Shown: positions 52,373 through 64,000 of the stretch, piece by piece | Layout: each line of letters starts with the position of its first letter | Numbering within the stretch: position 1 is the first letter of the stretch | From: Lactobacillus sp. ESL0246 | Lineage (GTDB): Bacteria > Bacillota > Bacilli > Lactobacillales > Lactobacillaceae | NCBI RefSeq assembly: GCF_003692965.1 | Contig: NZ_REHC01000006.1 | Coordinates: 1 to 64,000, forward strand | DNA: 64,000 nt | Direction: 5' to 3' | Program-made: the position numbers and the translations under genes | The notes under the pieces: generated by a model | What the model was told of the DNA's origin: nothing | The model's input: the letters and a program-made list of their open reading frames with translations, nothing else | The model's database searches: none

Positions 52373-53020
52373 ATGGTAAAAAGACGGAAGAACAAAAAGC
52401 AACCCAGTTGGCTGATCATTATTCATGTGTTTATAATTTTATTCTTATTGATTATTCTGTTTATTGCTATACGGTATTATCGCAGACAAGCAATTCAATC
52501 AGAACAACTTAGACAAGAACAGATTGCTCGCCAGCAAGCTCGGGCCAAAGTCATTAGAGAACATAAGGCATTTATTCAGAAAATAGGTCCAATTGCTCAA
52601 GAAGTAGATCAAGAATTTGCTCTCTTGCCAAGTATTACGATTGCTCAGGCATGTCTTGAAAGTGATTATGGCCAAAGTAGCTTATCGCAAAAGTATAATA
52701 ATTTGTTTGGGGTTAAAGGTACTAATCCCAATACTTCCGCAGTTTTAATAACTAAGGAATACGAAAAAGGTAAATGGATTGTTGTCAAAGCCAGGTTTCA
52801 AATTTATGATTCATATGAAGCATCAATTAGAGCTCATGCACGACTTTTTCAAAAAGGCACAAGTTGGAATGCCCACCAATATCGACATGTATTAGCATCT
52901 AAAGACTATCAAACGCAGGCCAAAGCCTTAGTTAAGGATGGGTATGCTACTGATCCCAATTATGCAAATAAATTGATTAAATTGATAGAAGAATATCATT
53001 TAGATCGATTTGATAAATAA
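52373..53020 (+). CDS. Membrane-anchored N-acetylglucosaminidase (GH73)
   Basis: A 215-residue protein with a basic start, one membrane helix (residues 12-36), a Gln/Arg-rich linker (RQEQIARQQARAK) and a GH73 domain from about 70 to the end. The catalytic glutamate lies in AQACLESDYGQSSL, followed by YNNLFGVKG, as in cell-wall glucosaminidases. It cleaves peptidoglycan glycan strands outside the cell, in growth or separation. The helix has no clear cleavage site, so the enzyme probably stays anchored. Confidence 0.9.
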   Translation: MVKRRKNKKQPSWLIIIHVFIILFLLIILFIAIRYYRRQAIQSEQLRQEQIARQQARAKVIREHKAFIQKIGPIAQEVDQEFALLPSITIAQACLESDYGQSSLSQKYNNLFGVKGTNPNTSAVLITKEYEKGKWIVVKARFQIYDSYEASIRAHARLFQKGTSWNAHQYRHVLASKDYQTQAKALVKDGYATDPNYANKLIKLIEEYHLDRFDK

Positions 53021-53097
53021 AAGACAAACCATTCCGAATACCGTCTTTATCTTTGGTACAATATAAGAGCTATAGAAATTTTGTGAAGGGAATCAGA

Positions 53098-55338
53098 ATG
53101 AGCGAAGAATCAATTTTGGCTGGGTTAAATCCGCAGCAAGAGCAAGCCGTTAAAACCACCGAAGGACCACTATTAGTTGTTGCTGGTGCCGGTTCGGGAA
53201 AAACATCTGTTTTAACCAGACGAATCGCCTACCTTGTCGAAAAAAAAGGTGTCTTACCGTGGAATATTTTGGCAATCACGTTTACTAATAAGGCGGCTAG
53301 CGAAATGCGCGCGCGTGAGCAGAAATTATTGGGGTCACAAGCAGCAGACATATGGATGTCGACTTTTCATGCTCTGTGTGTCCGTATTTTGCGTCGAGAC
53401 GCTGAAAAAATCGGTTATAATAACAATTTTTCAATTGCTGATTCGGCTGAGCAATTAACCTTAATCAAACATATTGAAAAGGAATTAAATGTTAATCCTA
53501 AAACATATGAACCTAAGCGTGTATTATCAACCATCTCTAATGCTAAAAATGATTTATTGACACCCGATGAGTTTGAAGCTAATAAAACATTGCCCTTTGA
53601 AAAGGTCGCGGCGCAAATTTATCATGAGTATCAAAAGCGATTGAAACATGATCAAATAATGGATTTCGATGATTTGATTATGCAGACATTGGTTTTATTT
53701 AAAACTGATGAGACCGTTTTACATTATTATCAAAATAAATTTCGTTATTTACTAATTGATGAATATCAGGATACTAATCGTGCTCAATATGAATTATGTC
53801 ACAAATTAGCAGCCAAATATAAAAATATTTGTGTTGTTGGTGATGCGGATCAGTCAATTTATGGTTGGCGTGGGGCCAATATGGAAAACATTATGAATTT
53901 TGAGCAAGATTATCGAAATGATGGTGTTCAAACAGTTAAGTTAGAGCAAAATTATCGTTCAACCGGGCATATTCTATCTGCAGCTAATGCGGTAATTAAG
54001 AATAATCGTAATCGTAAAGCTAAAAAGCTCTGGACAGACCAAGGTGATGGCGAAAAGATAACGTATTATCGTGCCCAGAGTGGTGAAGATGAAGCTCATT
54101 TTATTATTAGCAAAATTCAAGAAAAAACTGAAAAAGCTCATTTTTCTTATAGTAATTTTGCTGTATTGTATCGAACCAATGCACAATCAAGAACAGTTGA
54201 AGAAGCATTTGTTAAATCAAATATCCCATATCAAATTGTAGGAGGACATAAATTCTATGATCGTAAAGAAATCATGGATATCATGGCTTATCTTAAACTG
54301 ATAGCTAATCCTAGTGATACACTGAGTTTTAACCGAATTGTCAATACACCTAAACGTGGGATTGGAAATGTAAGTGTTGAAAAATTCATTTCATTTGCGC
54401 AAACGAATGGGTTGTCTTTACTTGATACATTTAATCATATAGGTATGGCTGGGCTATCGGTTCGTGTTGCAGATAAGTTGAGTGATTTTGGTGTAAAACT
54501 TCGTGATGCAATTAACTATGCTGAAAGTCATAGTGTGACTGGCTTAACAGAAAAGATTCTCCAAGATTTTGGTTATACAAAAGCGCTCAAAGACGAAAAA
54601 ACTATTGAAGCTGAAACTAGACTAGAAAATTTAGATGAATTTTTATCAGTTACTAAGCGATTTGATGATCAGTATGAAGCTAGTGATGATACTAGCGCAC
54701 TGAGTGATTTTTTGGCAGAAGTTTCGCTACTAAGTGATCAGGATGATTTAGCAAATAATAATGATCAAGTCGCATTGATGACCCTTCATGCTGCAAAAGG
54801 ACTAGAATTTCCAATTGTTTTTTTAATTGGAATGGAAGATGGACTTTTCCCTTTGTCAAGGGCTTTGCTAGAAGATGATCAATTAGAAGAAGAACGAAGA
54901 TTGGCCTACGTTGGAATTACGCGGGCGCAAAAACAGTTATTTTTAACTAACGCTTATTCACGAATGATGTATGGACGCATGCAAAATAATCAACCATCGA
55001 AATTTTTAGAAGAAATTGATCAGGCTGACCTTAATTTGGAAAGTTCTGTTTCTGAGAGAATTACCAATCCAGATTTTCACGTTCAGACTGCTCCTTTTGC
55101 AAATATAGATGAACGAGCCCGAGCACAAGTTTATACACCTAAAGTTAAAGCAGCAGGAGCAATTGGAGCTGAGAAAAAAGGTTGGAATGTTGGCGATCAA
55201 GTTGAGCATAAGGCATGGGGTCGAGGTGTTGTGACTAAGGTTAGTGGTAAAGGTGAAGATATGGAACTAGATATTGCCTTTAAAGATCAAGGAATCAAGC
55301 GGCTATTAGCGGCATTTGCTCCAATTAAAAAGGTATAA
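53098..55338 (+). CDS. pcrA: ATP-dependent DNA helicase PcrA
   Basis: A 746-residue UvrD/Rep helicase. Motif I VAGAGSGKTSVLTRR is at about residues 28-42; motif II reads LLIDEYQDTN, motif III VGDADQSIYGWRGA, motif IV VKLEQNYRST, motif V LMTLHAAKGLEF, motif VI RRLAYVGITRA. A C-terminal Tudor-like segment (VGDQVEHKAWGRGVV) binds RNA polymerase in relatives. It acts in DNA repair and rolling-circle plasmid replication. ATG 53098 is chosen because AAGGGA lies about 10 bp upstream; the 15 extra codons of the longer frame overlap this site. Confidence 0.96.
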   Translation: MSEESILAGLNPQQEQAVKTTEGPLLVVAGAGSGKTSVLTRRIAYLVEKKGVLPWNILAITFTNKAASEMRAREQKLLGSQAADIWMSTFHALCVRILRRDAEKIGYNNNFSIADSAEQLTLIKHIEKELNVNPKTYEPKRVLSTISNAKNDLLTPDEFEANKTLPFEKVAAQIYHEYQKRLKHDQIMDFDDLIMQTLVLFKTDETVLHYYQNKFRYLLIDEYQDTNRAQYELCHKLAAKYKNICVVGDADQSIYGWRGANMENIMNFEQDYRNDGVQTVKLEQNYRSTGHILSAANAVIKNNRNRKAKKLWTDQGDGEKITYYRAQSGEDEAHFIISKIQEKTEKAHFSYSNFAVLYRTNAQSRTVEEAFVKSNIPYQIVGGHKFYDRKEIMDIMAYLKLIANPSDTLSFNRIVNTPKRGIGNVSVEKFISFAQTNGLSLLDTFNHIGMAGLSVRVADKLSDFGVKLRDAINYAESHSVTGLTEKILQDFGYTKALKDEKTIEAETRLENLDEFLSVTKRFDDQYEASDDTSALSDFLAEVSLLSDQDDLANNNDQVALMTLHAAKGLEFPIVFLIGMEDGLFPLSRALLEDDQLEEERRLAYVGITRAQKQLFLTNAYSRMMYGRMQNNQPSKFLEEIDQADLNLESSVSERITNPDFHVQTAPFANIDERARAQVYTPKVKAAGAIGAEKKGWNVGDQVEHKAWGRGVVTKVSGKGEDMELDIAFKDQGIKRLLAAFAPIKKV

Positions 55339-55344
55339 TAATAG

Positions 55345-57387
<2,043 letters not shown>

Positions 57388-57400
57388 GGGAACAGGTAAA

Positions 57401-58540
57401 TTGAAAAAATATTTGCAGATAATTGCAATTTTGGGTACGCTGCTGAGCTTGACGGCTTGTGGAAACTTAAAGAATTCAAGTTTAGCTAATAATGCCAAGA
57501 CATCATCAGGCTCGAGCGTCAAGACTTATCAAACAACGGATACAGGTAATAATGGTTATACCGTTTTACTAAAAAATGGTCACTATGTAACCAGTCCTAT
57601 TTCAGGCTTAACCGCTACTAATAATGATAATTCTGTTGATACACGAGAATTAGAAAGAGGATTAGTTCAAATTTCCAAAGGTGTTTACTCAACTAATTCT
57701 TATGTTTTTCAGGAAGGACAATATATTAGTTCTGCAATGGTTACTGATTGGCTGGCTCGTAAATCGAAGTCTAATCCGGCTGGGTTAAATCCACCAATTG
57801 GTACGAAGAAAAATTATAAACCGTATTATTTAGAAGAAATTATTGAGCAGGATTTTTTAACTGGCTCAGGCTCCAATTATCACATTGGTGGAATTAGTAT
57901 CGGATTAGCGTTAAATTCAATTGACTATTATCAAAAAACAAAAGGTGGACCAGAGTATCAGGAAACGATTGCGCGTTCTGAGCAGAAAAAATATGGTAAA
58001 ATGGTAGCCGATCAACTCGTTCAGCGATTGCGCAAACATAAGGCATTGAAGAAAATTCCAATTACAATTGGTCTCTTTTCTAAGGAAAGCAAAGACTCAT
58101 TAGTATCAGGAACGTATTTTTTGAGTGGGACAGCGGCTGCCAATAGTAGTAAAATAACTAAATGGAAAACTATTTCTACTCAAACTGAAGTACTGCCAAC
58201 TGTTGGCAATAAAAAGGCAATCAATAGTACTGATGCATCAAGCTTTAATAGCTTTAAAGAATCAATTCAAAATTATTTTCCGAATATTAGTGGTGTAACG
58301 GCAACGTTGCGTTATGAGAATGGCAAGTTAACTCAAGAAAATATTTCGATAACGACGCAGTTCTATGGTTATGAACAAATTCAAAGTTTTACCCGGTTAG
58401 TGTTGTCAACTTCAAAAAAATACTTGGAAAATGATGTTCCAATTGAAATAAAAATCGGATCTGTGAACGATATTCAAGCATTAGTTGCTAAAGAAACGGG
58501 AGATAGTGATTATCAAGTCCATATTTATGGCGGTGAATAG
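57401..58540 (+). CDS. camS: CamS family lipoprotein (sex-pheromone precursor type)
   Basis: A 379-residue lipoprotein. The signal peptide ends in the lipobox LTAC with Cys20. The CamS domain fills the rest, including [26 protein letters not shown] and [13 protein letters not shown]. In Staphylococcus and Enterococcus the cleaved signal peptide gives rise to short pheromone peptides (cAM373); here the leader could give a similar peptide, but that is untested. The start is TTG 57401, with GGGG upstream; a longer frame would run inside ligA. Confidence 0.92.
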   Translation: MKKYLQIIAILGTLLSLTACGNLKNSSLANNAKTSSGSSVKTYQTTDTGNNGYTVLLKNGHYVTSPISGLTATNNDNSVDTRELERGLVQISKGVYSTNSYVFQEGQYISSAMVTDWLARKSKSNPAGLNPPIGTKKNYKPYYLEEIIEQDFLTGSGSNYHIGGISIGLALNSIDYYQKTKGGPEYQETIARSEQKKYGKMVADQLVQRLRKHKALKKIPITIGLFSKESKDSLVSGTYFLSGTAAANSSKITKWKTISTQTEVLPTVGNKKAINSTDASSFNSFKESIQNYFPNISGVTATLRYENGKLTQENISITTQFYGYEQIQSFTRLVLSTSKKYLENDVPIEIKIGSVNDIQALVAKETGDSDYQVHIYGGE

Positions 58541-58551
58541 GAGGTATTTGT

Positions 58552-58854
58552 GTGGAAATCACAGAAGATACAATTAAGCATGTTGCGGTTTTATCGCGGC
58601 TTGAAATTGATGAAAAAGATATCAGTAAAGTTACCGAACAAATGAGTTCAATTATTAATATGGCTGATCAGCTTTCAGAAGTTGAAACTAAGGGTATTGA
58701 GGAAACAGTTCAAGTAGTTGATCGTGATACCGTGTTTAGAGAAGATAAGCCGGAGCACTGGCAAGATCGGACTGAATTAATGAAGAATGTTCCTGAACAA
58801 GCTAATGGCTTCATTAAGGTACCGGTAATTATTAACAAGGATGAGGACGAGTAA
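58552..58854 (+). CDS. gatC: Aspartyl/glutamyl-tRNA amidotransferase subunit C
   Basis: A 100-residue small subunit of the GatCAB complex, which turns misacylated Glu-tRNA(Gln) or Asp-tRNA(Asn) into the amide form. The N-terminal helix [13 protein letters not shown] and the REDKP segment are typical. The start is GTG 58552, with AGGAGG upstream. It overlaps gatA by one base. The window carries a tRNA-Gln(TTG) that would use this system. Confidence 0.95.
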   Translation: MEITEDTIKHVAVLSRLEIDEKDISKVTEQMSSIINMADQLSEVETKGIEETVQVVDRDTVFREDKPEHWQDRTELMKNVPEQANGFIKVPVIINKDEDE

Positions 58855-60293
58855 TGAACTACTTAAATGAAGATATTGACTCATTAAACCAAAAATTAGC
58901 TCAGGGTACTTTGTCTGCTGATCAGTTAGCGCAAGATACTGTGACAAATATAAAAAATACGGATAACAAACTTAATGCATGGATTACTGTTCAAGACAAT
59001 GTTAAAGCAGAAGAAGACTTGGATTTTACTAAAAATAAATTAGCGGGGATTCCGATTGCTATTAAGGATAATATTATTACTAAAGACGTTAAGACAACCG
59101 CTGCCAGTCATATTTTAGATAATTATATTCCTGTATATGATGCGACAGTAATTGAACGTCTTAAGGGGGCACAAGCAACTTTTGTAGGTAAGACAAATAT
59201 GGATGAGTTTGCCATGGGTTCATCAACTGAACATTCCTATTTTGGTGCTACTCATAATCCATGGGATTTGGATAAAGTTCCGGGTGGGTCATCCGGTGGT
59301 TCGGCAGTTGCTGTGGCGTCTGGGCAAGTGGTAGCTGCACTTGGCTCCGATACTGGCGGCTCTATTCGTCAGCCAGCTGCATTTAATGGTATCTTTGGAA
59401 TTAAGCCCACTTATGGACGAGTATCGCGTTGGGGGTTAATCGCGTTTGCTTCATCACTTGATGAAATTGGAGTAATGAGTAAACGTGCTAAGACTTCAGC
59501 CGAAGTTTTAAGTGTGATCGCTGGAAGTGACGAGCATGATTCAACTTTATCAACTCGCGAAGTTCCTGATTTTGCGAGCTTCATTGGAAAAGATGTCAAA
59601 GACTTGCGTGTAGCTGTTGTTAAAGAATACATGGATGCCGTTGATGGTGACATGCGTGAAGTTATTCAAAACCAAATTGATGTATTAAAAGATGCTGGCG
59701 CAATCATTAATGAAGTATCATTACCATTGACTAAGTATGTTGTACCAGATTACTACATTATTGCATCTAGTGAGGCTTCTTCAAATTTGCAGCGTTTTGA
59801 TGGTATTCGCTATGGCTATCGTGCTCAAGATACGAAAAACTTGCTAGATGTGTACGTGAAGTCACGTTCTGAAGGCTTTGGTGAAGAAGTAAAACGGCGA
59901 ATTATGCTTGGATCTTTTGCTTTATCTGCTGGTTCCTATGATCGTTTCTTTAGACAAGCTTCTAAGGTTAGAACTTTAATTTGTGACGATTTTGATCGAA
60001 TTTTTCTTGAAAATGATGTAATTGTTGGACCAACGACTACTACACCTGCATTTAATATCGGTAGTGAAATTTCAGATCCAATTAAAATGTATAACAATGA
60101 TATTTTGACGATTTCGGCTAACTTAGCAGGAATACCTGCTGCCAGTGTACCAGCCGGATTAGTTGAAGGAATGCCAGTTGGTTTACAAATCATGGCTAAG
60201 AGATTTGATGAGGGTAGTATTTTCCAAGTAGCAGATTTTATTGAACGTAATAATAAGTTTTATGAAAAAACACCAACTGGAATGGAGGATTAA
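58854..60293 (+). CDS. gatA: Aspartyl/glutamyl-tRNA amidotransferase subunit A
   Basis: A 479-residue amidase subunit that releases ammonia from glutamine. The catalytic triad is visible: Lys71 in AIKDN, cis-Ser146 in PGGSSGGS and Ser170 in GSDTGGS. Its start shares one base with the gatC stop. Length is standard. Confidence 0.97.
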   Translation: MNYLNEDIDSLNQKLAQGTLSADQLAQDTVTNIKNTDNKLNAWITVQDNVKAEEDLDFTKNKLAGIPIAIKDNIITKDVKTTAASHILDNYIPVYDATVIERLKGAQATFVGKTNMDEFAMGSSTEHSYFGATHNPWDLDKVPGGSSGGSAVAVASGQVVAALGSDTGGSIRQPAAFNGIFGIKPTYGRVSRWGLIAFASSLDEIGVMSKRAKTSAEVLSVIAGSDEHDSTLSTREVPDFASFIGKDVKDLRVAVVKEYMDAVDGDMREVIQNQIDVLKDAGAIINEVSLPLTKYVVPDYYIIASSEASSNLQRFDGIRYGYRAQDTKNLLDVYVKSRSEGFGEEVKRRIMLGSFALSAGSYDRFFRQASKVRTLICDDFDRIFLENDVIVGPTTTTPAFNIGSEISDPIKMYNNDILTISANLAGIPAASVPAGLVEGMPVGLQIMAKRFDEGSIFQVADFIERNNKFYEKTPTGMED

Positions 60294-60296
60294 TTG

Positions 60297-61727
60297 ATGA
60301 ATTTTAAATCAACAATTGGGTTCGAGGTTCACTTCGAATTAAAAACTAATAGTAAAATTTTTTCACCTTCACCAGTAAGTTATGGTGCTAAGCCAAATAC
60401 TGAAACAAATGTAATTGACTGGGCGATGCCGGGTGTGTTACCTTACGTAAATAAAGATGTATATCGCTTAGGTATCATGGTGGCTTTGGCAACTCATTCA
60501 CACATTTTGCCAAATACGCATTTTGATCGCAAAAATTATTACTATCCAGATAGCCCTAAGGCTTATCAAATTACCCAATTTTTCCAACCACTTGCACGTG
60601 ATGGCTATGTTGAAATTGAATCACATGGTAAGAAGAAACGGATCGGTATTCATGAAATGCATATCGAGGAGGATGCAGGTAAAAACACGCATGGAACTAA
60701 TGGCTTTTCTTATGTTGACTTAAATCGACAAGGTGTGCCTTTACTTGAAGTTGTTTCTGAACCAGAGATTTCTGATCCTGATGAGGGTTATGCATATTTG
60801 GAAAAATTACGAAAGATCGTTCAATTTACTGGTGCTTCAGATGTTAAGATGGAAGAGGGTTCCATGCGGGTTGATACCAATATTTCCATCCGTCCCGCTG
60901 GTCAAAAAGAACTGGGTACTAAAGTCGAAATGAAGAATTTGAACTCTTTTGAACATGTACGTAAATCTCTTGCTTATGAAGAAAAAAGGCAGGCTCAAGT
61001 ACTTCTTTCAGGTGGACGTGTTCAATTATCGACTCGTCGTTTTGATGAGGCAACAGGTAAAACCGTCTTGGAACGTGTTAAGGAGGGCGATGCTGATTAT
61101 CGTTACTTCCCAGAACCAGATTTAGCTCCGGATCATATTAGCCAAGAATGGATTAACGAGATTAAGTCAACTTTACCTCGTTCTGCTGAAGAACGCTACC
61201 ACCAATATGTTGGTGAATTTGGCTTGAAAGACTATGATGCACAAGTTTTATTGCAGACTAAGGAAAGTTCAGACTTTTACGATGAAACAGTGGCAGCCGG
61301 TGCAGATCCGCAATTAGCTGCTAACTGGATGAATACACAAGTTAACGGTTATTTAAACGATAATCGCGTTGCACTTGCCGACATAAAATTAACACCTAAA
61401 AATTTAGCTGCAATGATTAAATTGATTAAAGACGATACTATTTCTTCTAAAATTGCTAAGAAAGTTTTTGCAGAAACAGTTGCTAATGGAACTGATCCAA
61501 AGAAGTATGTTGAGGATCAAGGAATGGTACAGTTATCAGATACTAGCGTACTTGAGCCAATGGTTAAAGAAGTCGTTGATAACAATCCACAATCAGTTGA
61601 AGACTTTAAGAATGGTAAGGATCGTGCGATTGGTTTCTTAGTTGGCCAGATCATGAAGCAGACTCGTGGCAAGGCTAATCCTAAAGTAATTAACCAACTT
61701 CTGAATCAAGAACTACAAAAGCGTTAA
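60297..61727 (+). CDS. gatB: Aspartyl/glutamyl-tRNA amidotransferase subunit B
   Basis: A 476-residue subunit that binds the misacylated tRNA and activates its carboxyl group with ATP. The N-terminal [31 protein letters not shown]-like and [16 protein letters not shown] motifs and the C-terminal YqeY-like domain (about 325-476) are present. ATG 60297 is chosen, with GGAGG about 10 bp upstream; TTG 60294 is the alternative. Confidence 0.97.
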   Translation: MNFKSTIGFEVHFELKTNSKIFSPSPVSYGAKPNTETNVIDWAMPGVLPYVNKDVYRLGIMVALATHSHILPNTHFDRKNYYYPDSPKAYQITQFFQPLARDGYVEIESHGKKKRIGIHEMHIEEDAGKNTHGTNGFSYVDLNRQGVPLLEVVSEPEISDPDEGYAYLEKLRKIVQFTGASDVKMEEGSMRVDTNISIRPAGQKELGTKVEMKNLNSFEHVRKSLAYEEKRQAQVLLSGGRVQLSTRRFDEATGKTVLERVKEGDADYRYFPEPDLAPDHISQEWINEIKSTLPRSAEERYHQYVGEFGLKDYDAQVLLQTKESSDFYDETVAAGADPQLAANWMNTQVNGYLNDNRVALADIKLTPKNLAAMIKLIKDDTISSKIAKKVFAETVANGTDPKKYVEDQGMVQLSDTSVLEPMVKEVVDNNPQSVEDFKNGKDRAIGFLVGQIMKQTRGKANPKVINQLLNQELQKR

Positions 61728-61757
61728 AGTACAGTTTTAAGTAATAAGGTAGTAATT

Positions 61758-62678
61758 ATGACTAAAAAAGCAAGATTGATTTATAATCCTGTATCTGGTC
61801 ACGAACAGATGCCTAAGAATGTTGCCGACATTTTGGACGTTTTGGAACAAGATGGTTATGAGGCTAGTGCTTTTAGAACCACACCTCAAAAACAAAGTGC
61901 ACAAAAAGAAGCCACAAGGGCTGCAAATGAGGGTTTTGATTTAATTGTGGCAGCTGGCGGTGATGGTACAATTAATGAAGTGGTTAATGGAATTGCTTTT
62001 CTCGAAAAACGACCACAAATGGCAATTATTCCAGCAGGGACTACAAATGACTATGCGCGAGCTTTACATATTTCGCGTAACAATGTTGGGGATGCAATTA
62101 AAGTAATTCTTAAGCATAAAACTCGTGAAATGGATATTGGACAAGCAACATTTGCTGGTCAAACCCAGTATTTTGTGAATATTGCAGCTTGTGGATCATT
62201 AACTGAATTAACATATGGGGTACCTTCCGAAGTTAAATCGGCGTTGGGATACACGGCCTATTTAATTAAGGGTGCTGAAATGTTACCTCACTTAACTGAA
62301 AATGAATTGCGACTTACCTATGATGATGGCGTTTATGAAGGGAAGTTATCAATGCTGTTATTGGGTATGACTAATTCGATTGGTGGCTTTGAACAAATCA
62401 TGCCTGATGCCAAGCTAAGTGATGGTCTCTTTCAGTTAATTATTGTTAAGCCTGCTGATCCAGTTAAATTGTTACGACTGATGGCTTTAGCAATGAACGG
62501 TAAGCATGTTGATGATCCAGATATTATTTACACTAAAACTCGCAGTTTAAAAATTGAACTAATTGGTAAGAGTGTTGGAGAAAAACTTCCTGTTAATCTT
62601 GATGGTGAAATTAGTGATTACTGTCCAGTTACTTTTAAAAATTTACAGCAGCGGATTGAATTTTTTGTAGGTGAATAA
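61758..62678 (+). CDS. dagK: Diacylglycerol kinase (DagK/DgkB type)
   Basis: A 306-residue soluble lipid kinase. It has the nucleotide-binding motif AAGGDGTINEVVNG near residue 70, IPAGTTNDYARAL, and the DGEISDYCP end. It phosphorylates diacylglycerol, recycling the lipid released when LTA is made from phosphatidylglycerol, and so connects functionally with the LTA synthase at the left of the window. It follows gatB after 30 bp, as in other lactobacilli. Confidence 0.94.
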   Translation: MTKKARLIYNPVSGHEQMPKNVADILDVLEQDGYEASAFRTTPQKQSAQKEATRAANEGFDLIVAAGGDGTINEVVNGIAFLEKRPQMAIIPAGTTNDYARALHISRNNVGDAIKVILKHKTREMDIGQATFAGQTQYFVNIAACGSLTELTYGVPSEVKSALGYTAYLIKGAEMLPHLTENELRLTYDDGVYEGKLSMLLLGMTNSIGGFEQIMPDAKLSDGLFQLIIVKPADPVKLLRLMALAMNGKHVDDPDIIYTKTRSLKIELIGKSVGEKLPVNLDGEISDYCPVTFKNLQQRIEFFVGE

Positions 62679-62728
62679 AATATAATAATCATTCTGCATT
62701 GAGCTTAAAATTCTAACATTATTTTATA

Positions 62729-62763
62729 AGGCCTGACCCTAACATTTTGGGGTCAAGCCTTTT
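62729..62763 (+). terminator. Terminator after dagK
   Basis: Stem of about 11 bp (AGGCCTGACCC with GGGGTCAAGCCT, one internal mismatch) and TTTT. Confidence 0.78.
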
Positions 62764-62910
62764 AGTTATCTCTTAATTAAAACTATATACACTAATAGCA
62801 TTAACTAGATATTTTTAAATTTATATTTTTAAAAAACTTACGAACTTTTTTTATTTTTGATAAGATAAACGAGTTGCTCTTTGGGGCACAAAAAGTGAGA
62901 GGAGTTTTTT

Positions 62911-64000
62911 ATGAATAATAATCAAGCAAGGATTCAAGTTAAACGTCCGTGGTTGGCGATGATGAGTATGATGATCGGAGCTTTTGTTGGCATGCTATCA
63001 GAAACTTCATTAAATATTGCACTACCGCAATTAATGAAGGCATTTCACATAAATTCAGGTGCCATTCAATGGCTTGTCACTGGCTACATGCTGGTAATAG
63101 GGGTCATTTTACCATTTTCGAGTTTGTTGACTAAATGGTTTTCTACACGGCAACTAGTTATTATTGGACTGCTTAACTTCATCGTTGGAGCAATTGTTGC
63201 AGCGATTGCGCCTAATTTTACCATTCTTTTAATTGGTAGAATGATCCAGGGACTTGGAACAGGGCTTATCTTGCCATTAATGTTCACGGTAGCTATGCTG
63301 ATTTTTCCACCATATAAAATGGGAACAGCTATGGGGATTTGTGCATTAGTTATTATGCTGGCACCAGCAATTGGACCGACTGTTACTGGTATCATTCTAG
63401 GGAAACTGACATGGAATTGGATTTTCTGGTTCTTTATCCCTTTCTTAGTAATTGCTTTAATTTGTGCAATTGTAGGGCTTCCTAATACTGGTAAAATTAC
63501 TAGACCCAAAGTCGATATCCTATCACTTTTAGAGTCAGTTGTTGGTTTTGCAAGTTTGGTAATGGGAGTTAGCTTTGCTTCGGATTTGGGTTGGTCTTCA
63601 CCAACTGTTTTGTTAATCTTGGCTGTTGCTATTGTGGTTTTGATTTTATATGCATATCGCCAACTACGTTTAGAGCAGCCAATTATTAATCTTCATGTTT
63701 TCAAAAAATTAGCCTTTATGCAGGGTGCAATCTGTGTCATGTTAGACTTTGCAATTATTTTATCAGCGATGTATTTGTTGCCGCAATATTTGCAAAAAGG
63801 ACTATTACTTCCAGTTGCTTTAACAGGAATTATTATGTTACCAGGTGGTATTATTAACGCAGCAGTTTCTGCTTTTGCTGGCCGTTTATACGACTCTATG
63901 GGTGCGAAAAAACCTGCTATAGCAGGTTTTGCAATTGCTATTATTGGTATTTTAATGCTGATCTTTTCTAATAATACTTCATCGATTATTTATGTTGTAT
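62911..64000 (+). CDS. MFS drug exporter, DHA2 (EmrB/QacA) family, cut by the window end
   Basis: The first 363 residues of a proton-driven exporter; the gene runs past the right edge. About eleven helices are visible. The N-terminus has LSETSLNIALPQLMKAF (motif D1 of the 14-helix group), IQWLVTGYML, GRMIQGLGTGLILPLM (motif C region) and later GRLYDSMGAKKPA (second motif A). DHA2 proteins export cationic drugs, bile or similar compounds. AGAGGAG lies about 8 bp before the ATG. No regulator gene is adjacent on the left. Confidence 0.92.
   Translation, partial: MNNNQARIQVKRPWLAMMSMMIGAFVGMLSETSLNIALPQLMKAFHINSGAIQWLVTGYMLVIGVILPFSSLLTKWFSTRQLVIIGLLNFIVGAIVAAIAPNFTILLIGRMIQGLGTGLILPLMFTVAMLIFPPYKMGTAMGICALVIMLAPAIGPTVTGIILGKLTWNWIFWFFIPFLVIALICAIVGLPNTGKITRPKVDILSLLESVVGFASLVMGVSFASDLGWSSPTVLLILAVAIVVLILYAYRQLRLEQPIINLHVFKKLAFMQGAICVMLDFAIILSAMYLLPQYLQKGLLLPVALTGIIMLPGGIINAAVSAFAGRLYDSMGAKKPAIAGFAIAIIGILMLIFSNNTSSIIYVV

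Overview
The window is a low-GC Firmicutes chromosome segment, almost certainly from the family Lactobacillaceae. Evidence: a 5S rRNA followed by a large run of tRNA genes without encoded CCA ends, strong AGGAGG-type ribosome binding sites with frequent TTG and GTG starts, a phosphoketolase, PTS sugar uptake with CcpA-type cre sites, the gene order pcrA-ligA-camS-gatCAB-dagK seen in lactobacilli, and a class III bacteriocin of the helveticin J family. The species cannot be named from sequence reading alone.

Layout. 1-3210: end of a ribosomal RNA operon (5S) and 27 tRNA genes in two blocks, the second with its own promoter and carrying a perfect 240-bp copy of the fMet-Asp-Phe segment of the first. 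3284-8646: a glycolipid and lipoteichoic acid module (two GT4 glycosyltransferases, a flippase-like membrane protein, an LTA synthase). 8716-11804: secG, rnr, smpB. 12066-14144: nitroreductase and a CNNM/CBS membrane protein. 14145-17950: an accessory region with an unusual XRE-ABC ATPase fusion plus permease, followed by broken genes (serine recombinase, DUF2087 protein, MFS transporter). 17953-21293: hpt, an M42 peptidase, a TPP-riboswitch-controlled YkoE-type transporter subunit, udk. 21454-27851: a split cellobiose-type PTS region (IIB, IIA, GH1 phospho-beta-glucosidase, small membrane protein, IIC) interrupted by orphan and broken small genes. 27951-29090: membrane protein and a Dps protein. 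29209-38104: a nucleoside and pentose catabolic region (rpiA, nucleoside hydrolase, GntR, DeoR, phosphoketolase, 5'-nucleotidase-like phosphatase, nucleoside-type transporter). 38117-40951: a P-type cation ATPase behind a probable manganese (yybP-ykoY) riboswitch. 41213-44081: a glutamine/polar amino acid ABC importer. 44314-45315: a helveticin J-like bacteriocin whose expected start codon reads ATT. 45695-48974: a small wall-polysaccharide group. 48974-53020: SprT, a MarR regulator with a multidrug ABC exporter, a tRNA-Leu(AAG), a cell-wall glucosaminidase. 53098-62678: pcrA, ligA, camS, gatCAB, dagK. 62911-end: an MFS drug exporter cut by the window edge.

How the parts work together. The LTA module builds the lipid anchor and polymer. 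The nucleoside region can be read as one route: uptake or dephosphorylation of nucleosides, hydrolysis to free ribose, entry into pentose phosphates through RpiA, and cleavage by phosphoketolase to acetyl phosphate. The PTS genes and the GH1 enzyme form a beta-glucoside route under catabolite control.

The most unusual items are the HTH-ABC ATPase fusion with its permease and an upstream inverted repeat, the bacteriocin gene with an ATT in place of its start codon, the cluster of frameshifted genes at 16654-17656, the TPP switch whose terminator stem contains the ribosome binding site, and the tRNA oddities (240-bp duplication, a C at T-loop position 55 of tRNA-Gly, acceptor-stem mismatches in tRNA-Phe and tRNA-Cys). 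No CRISPR array, prophage or intact insertion sequence was seen.
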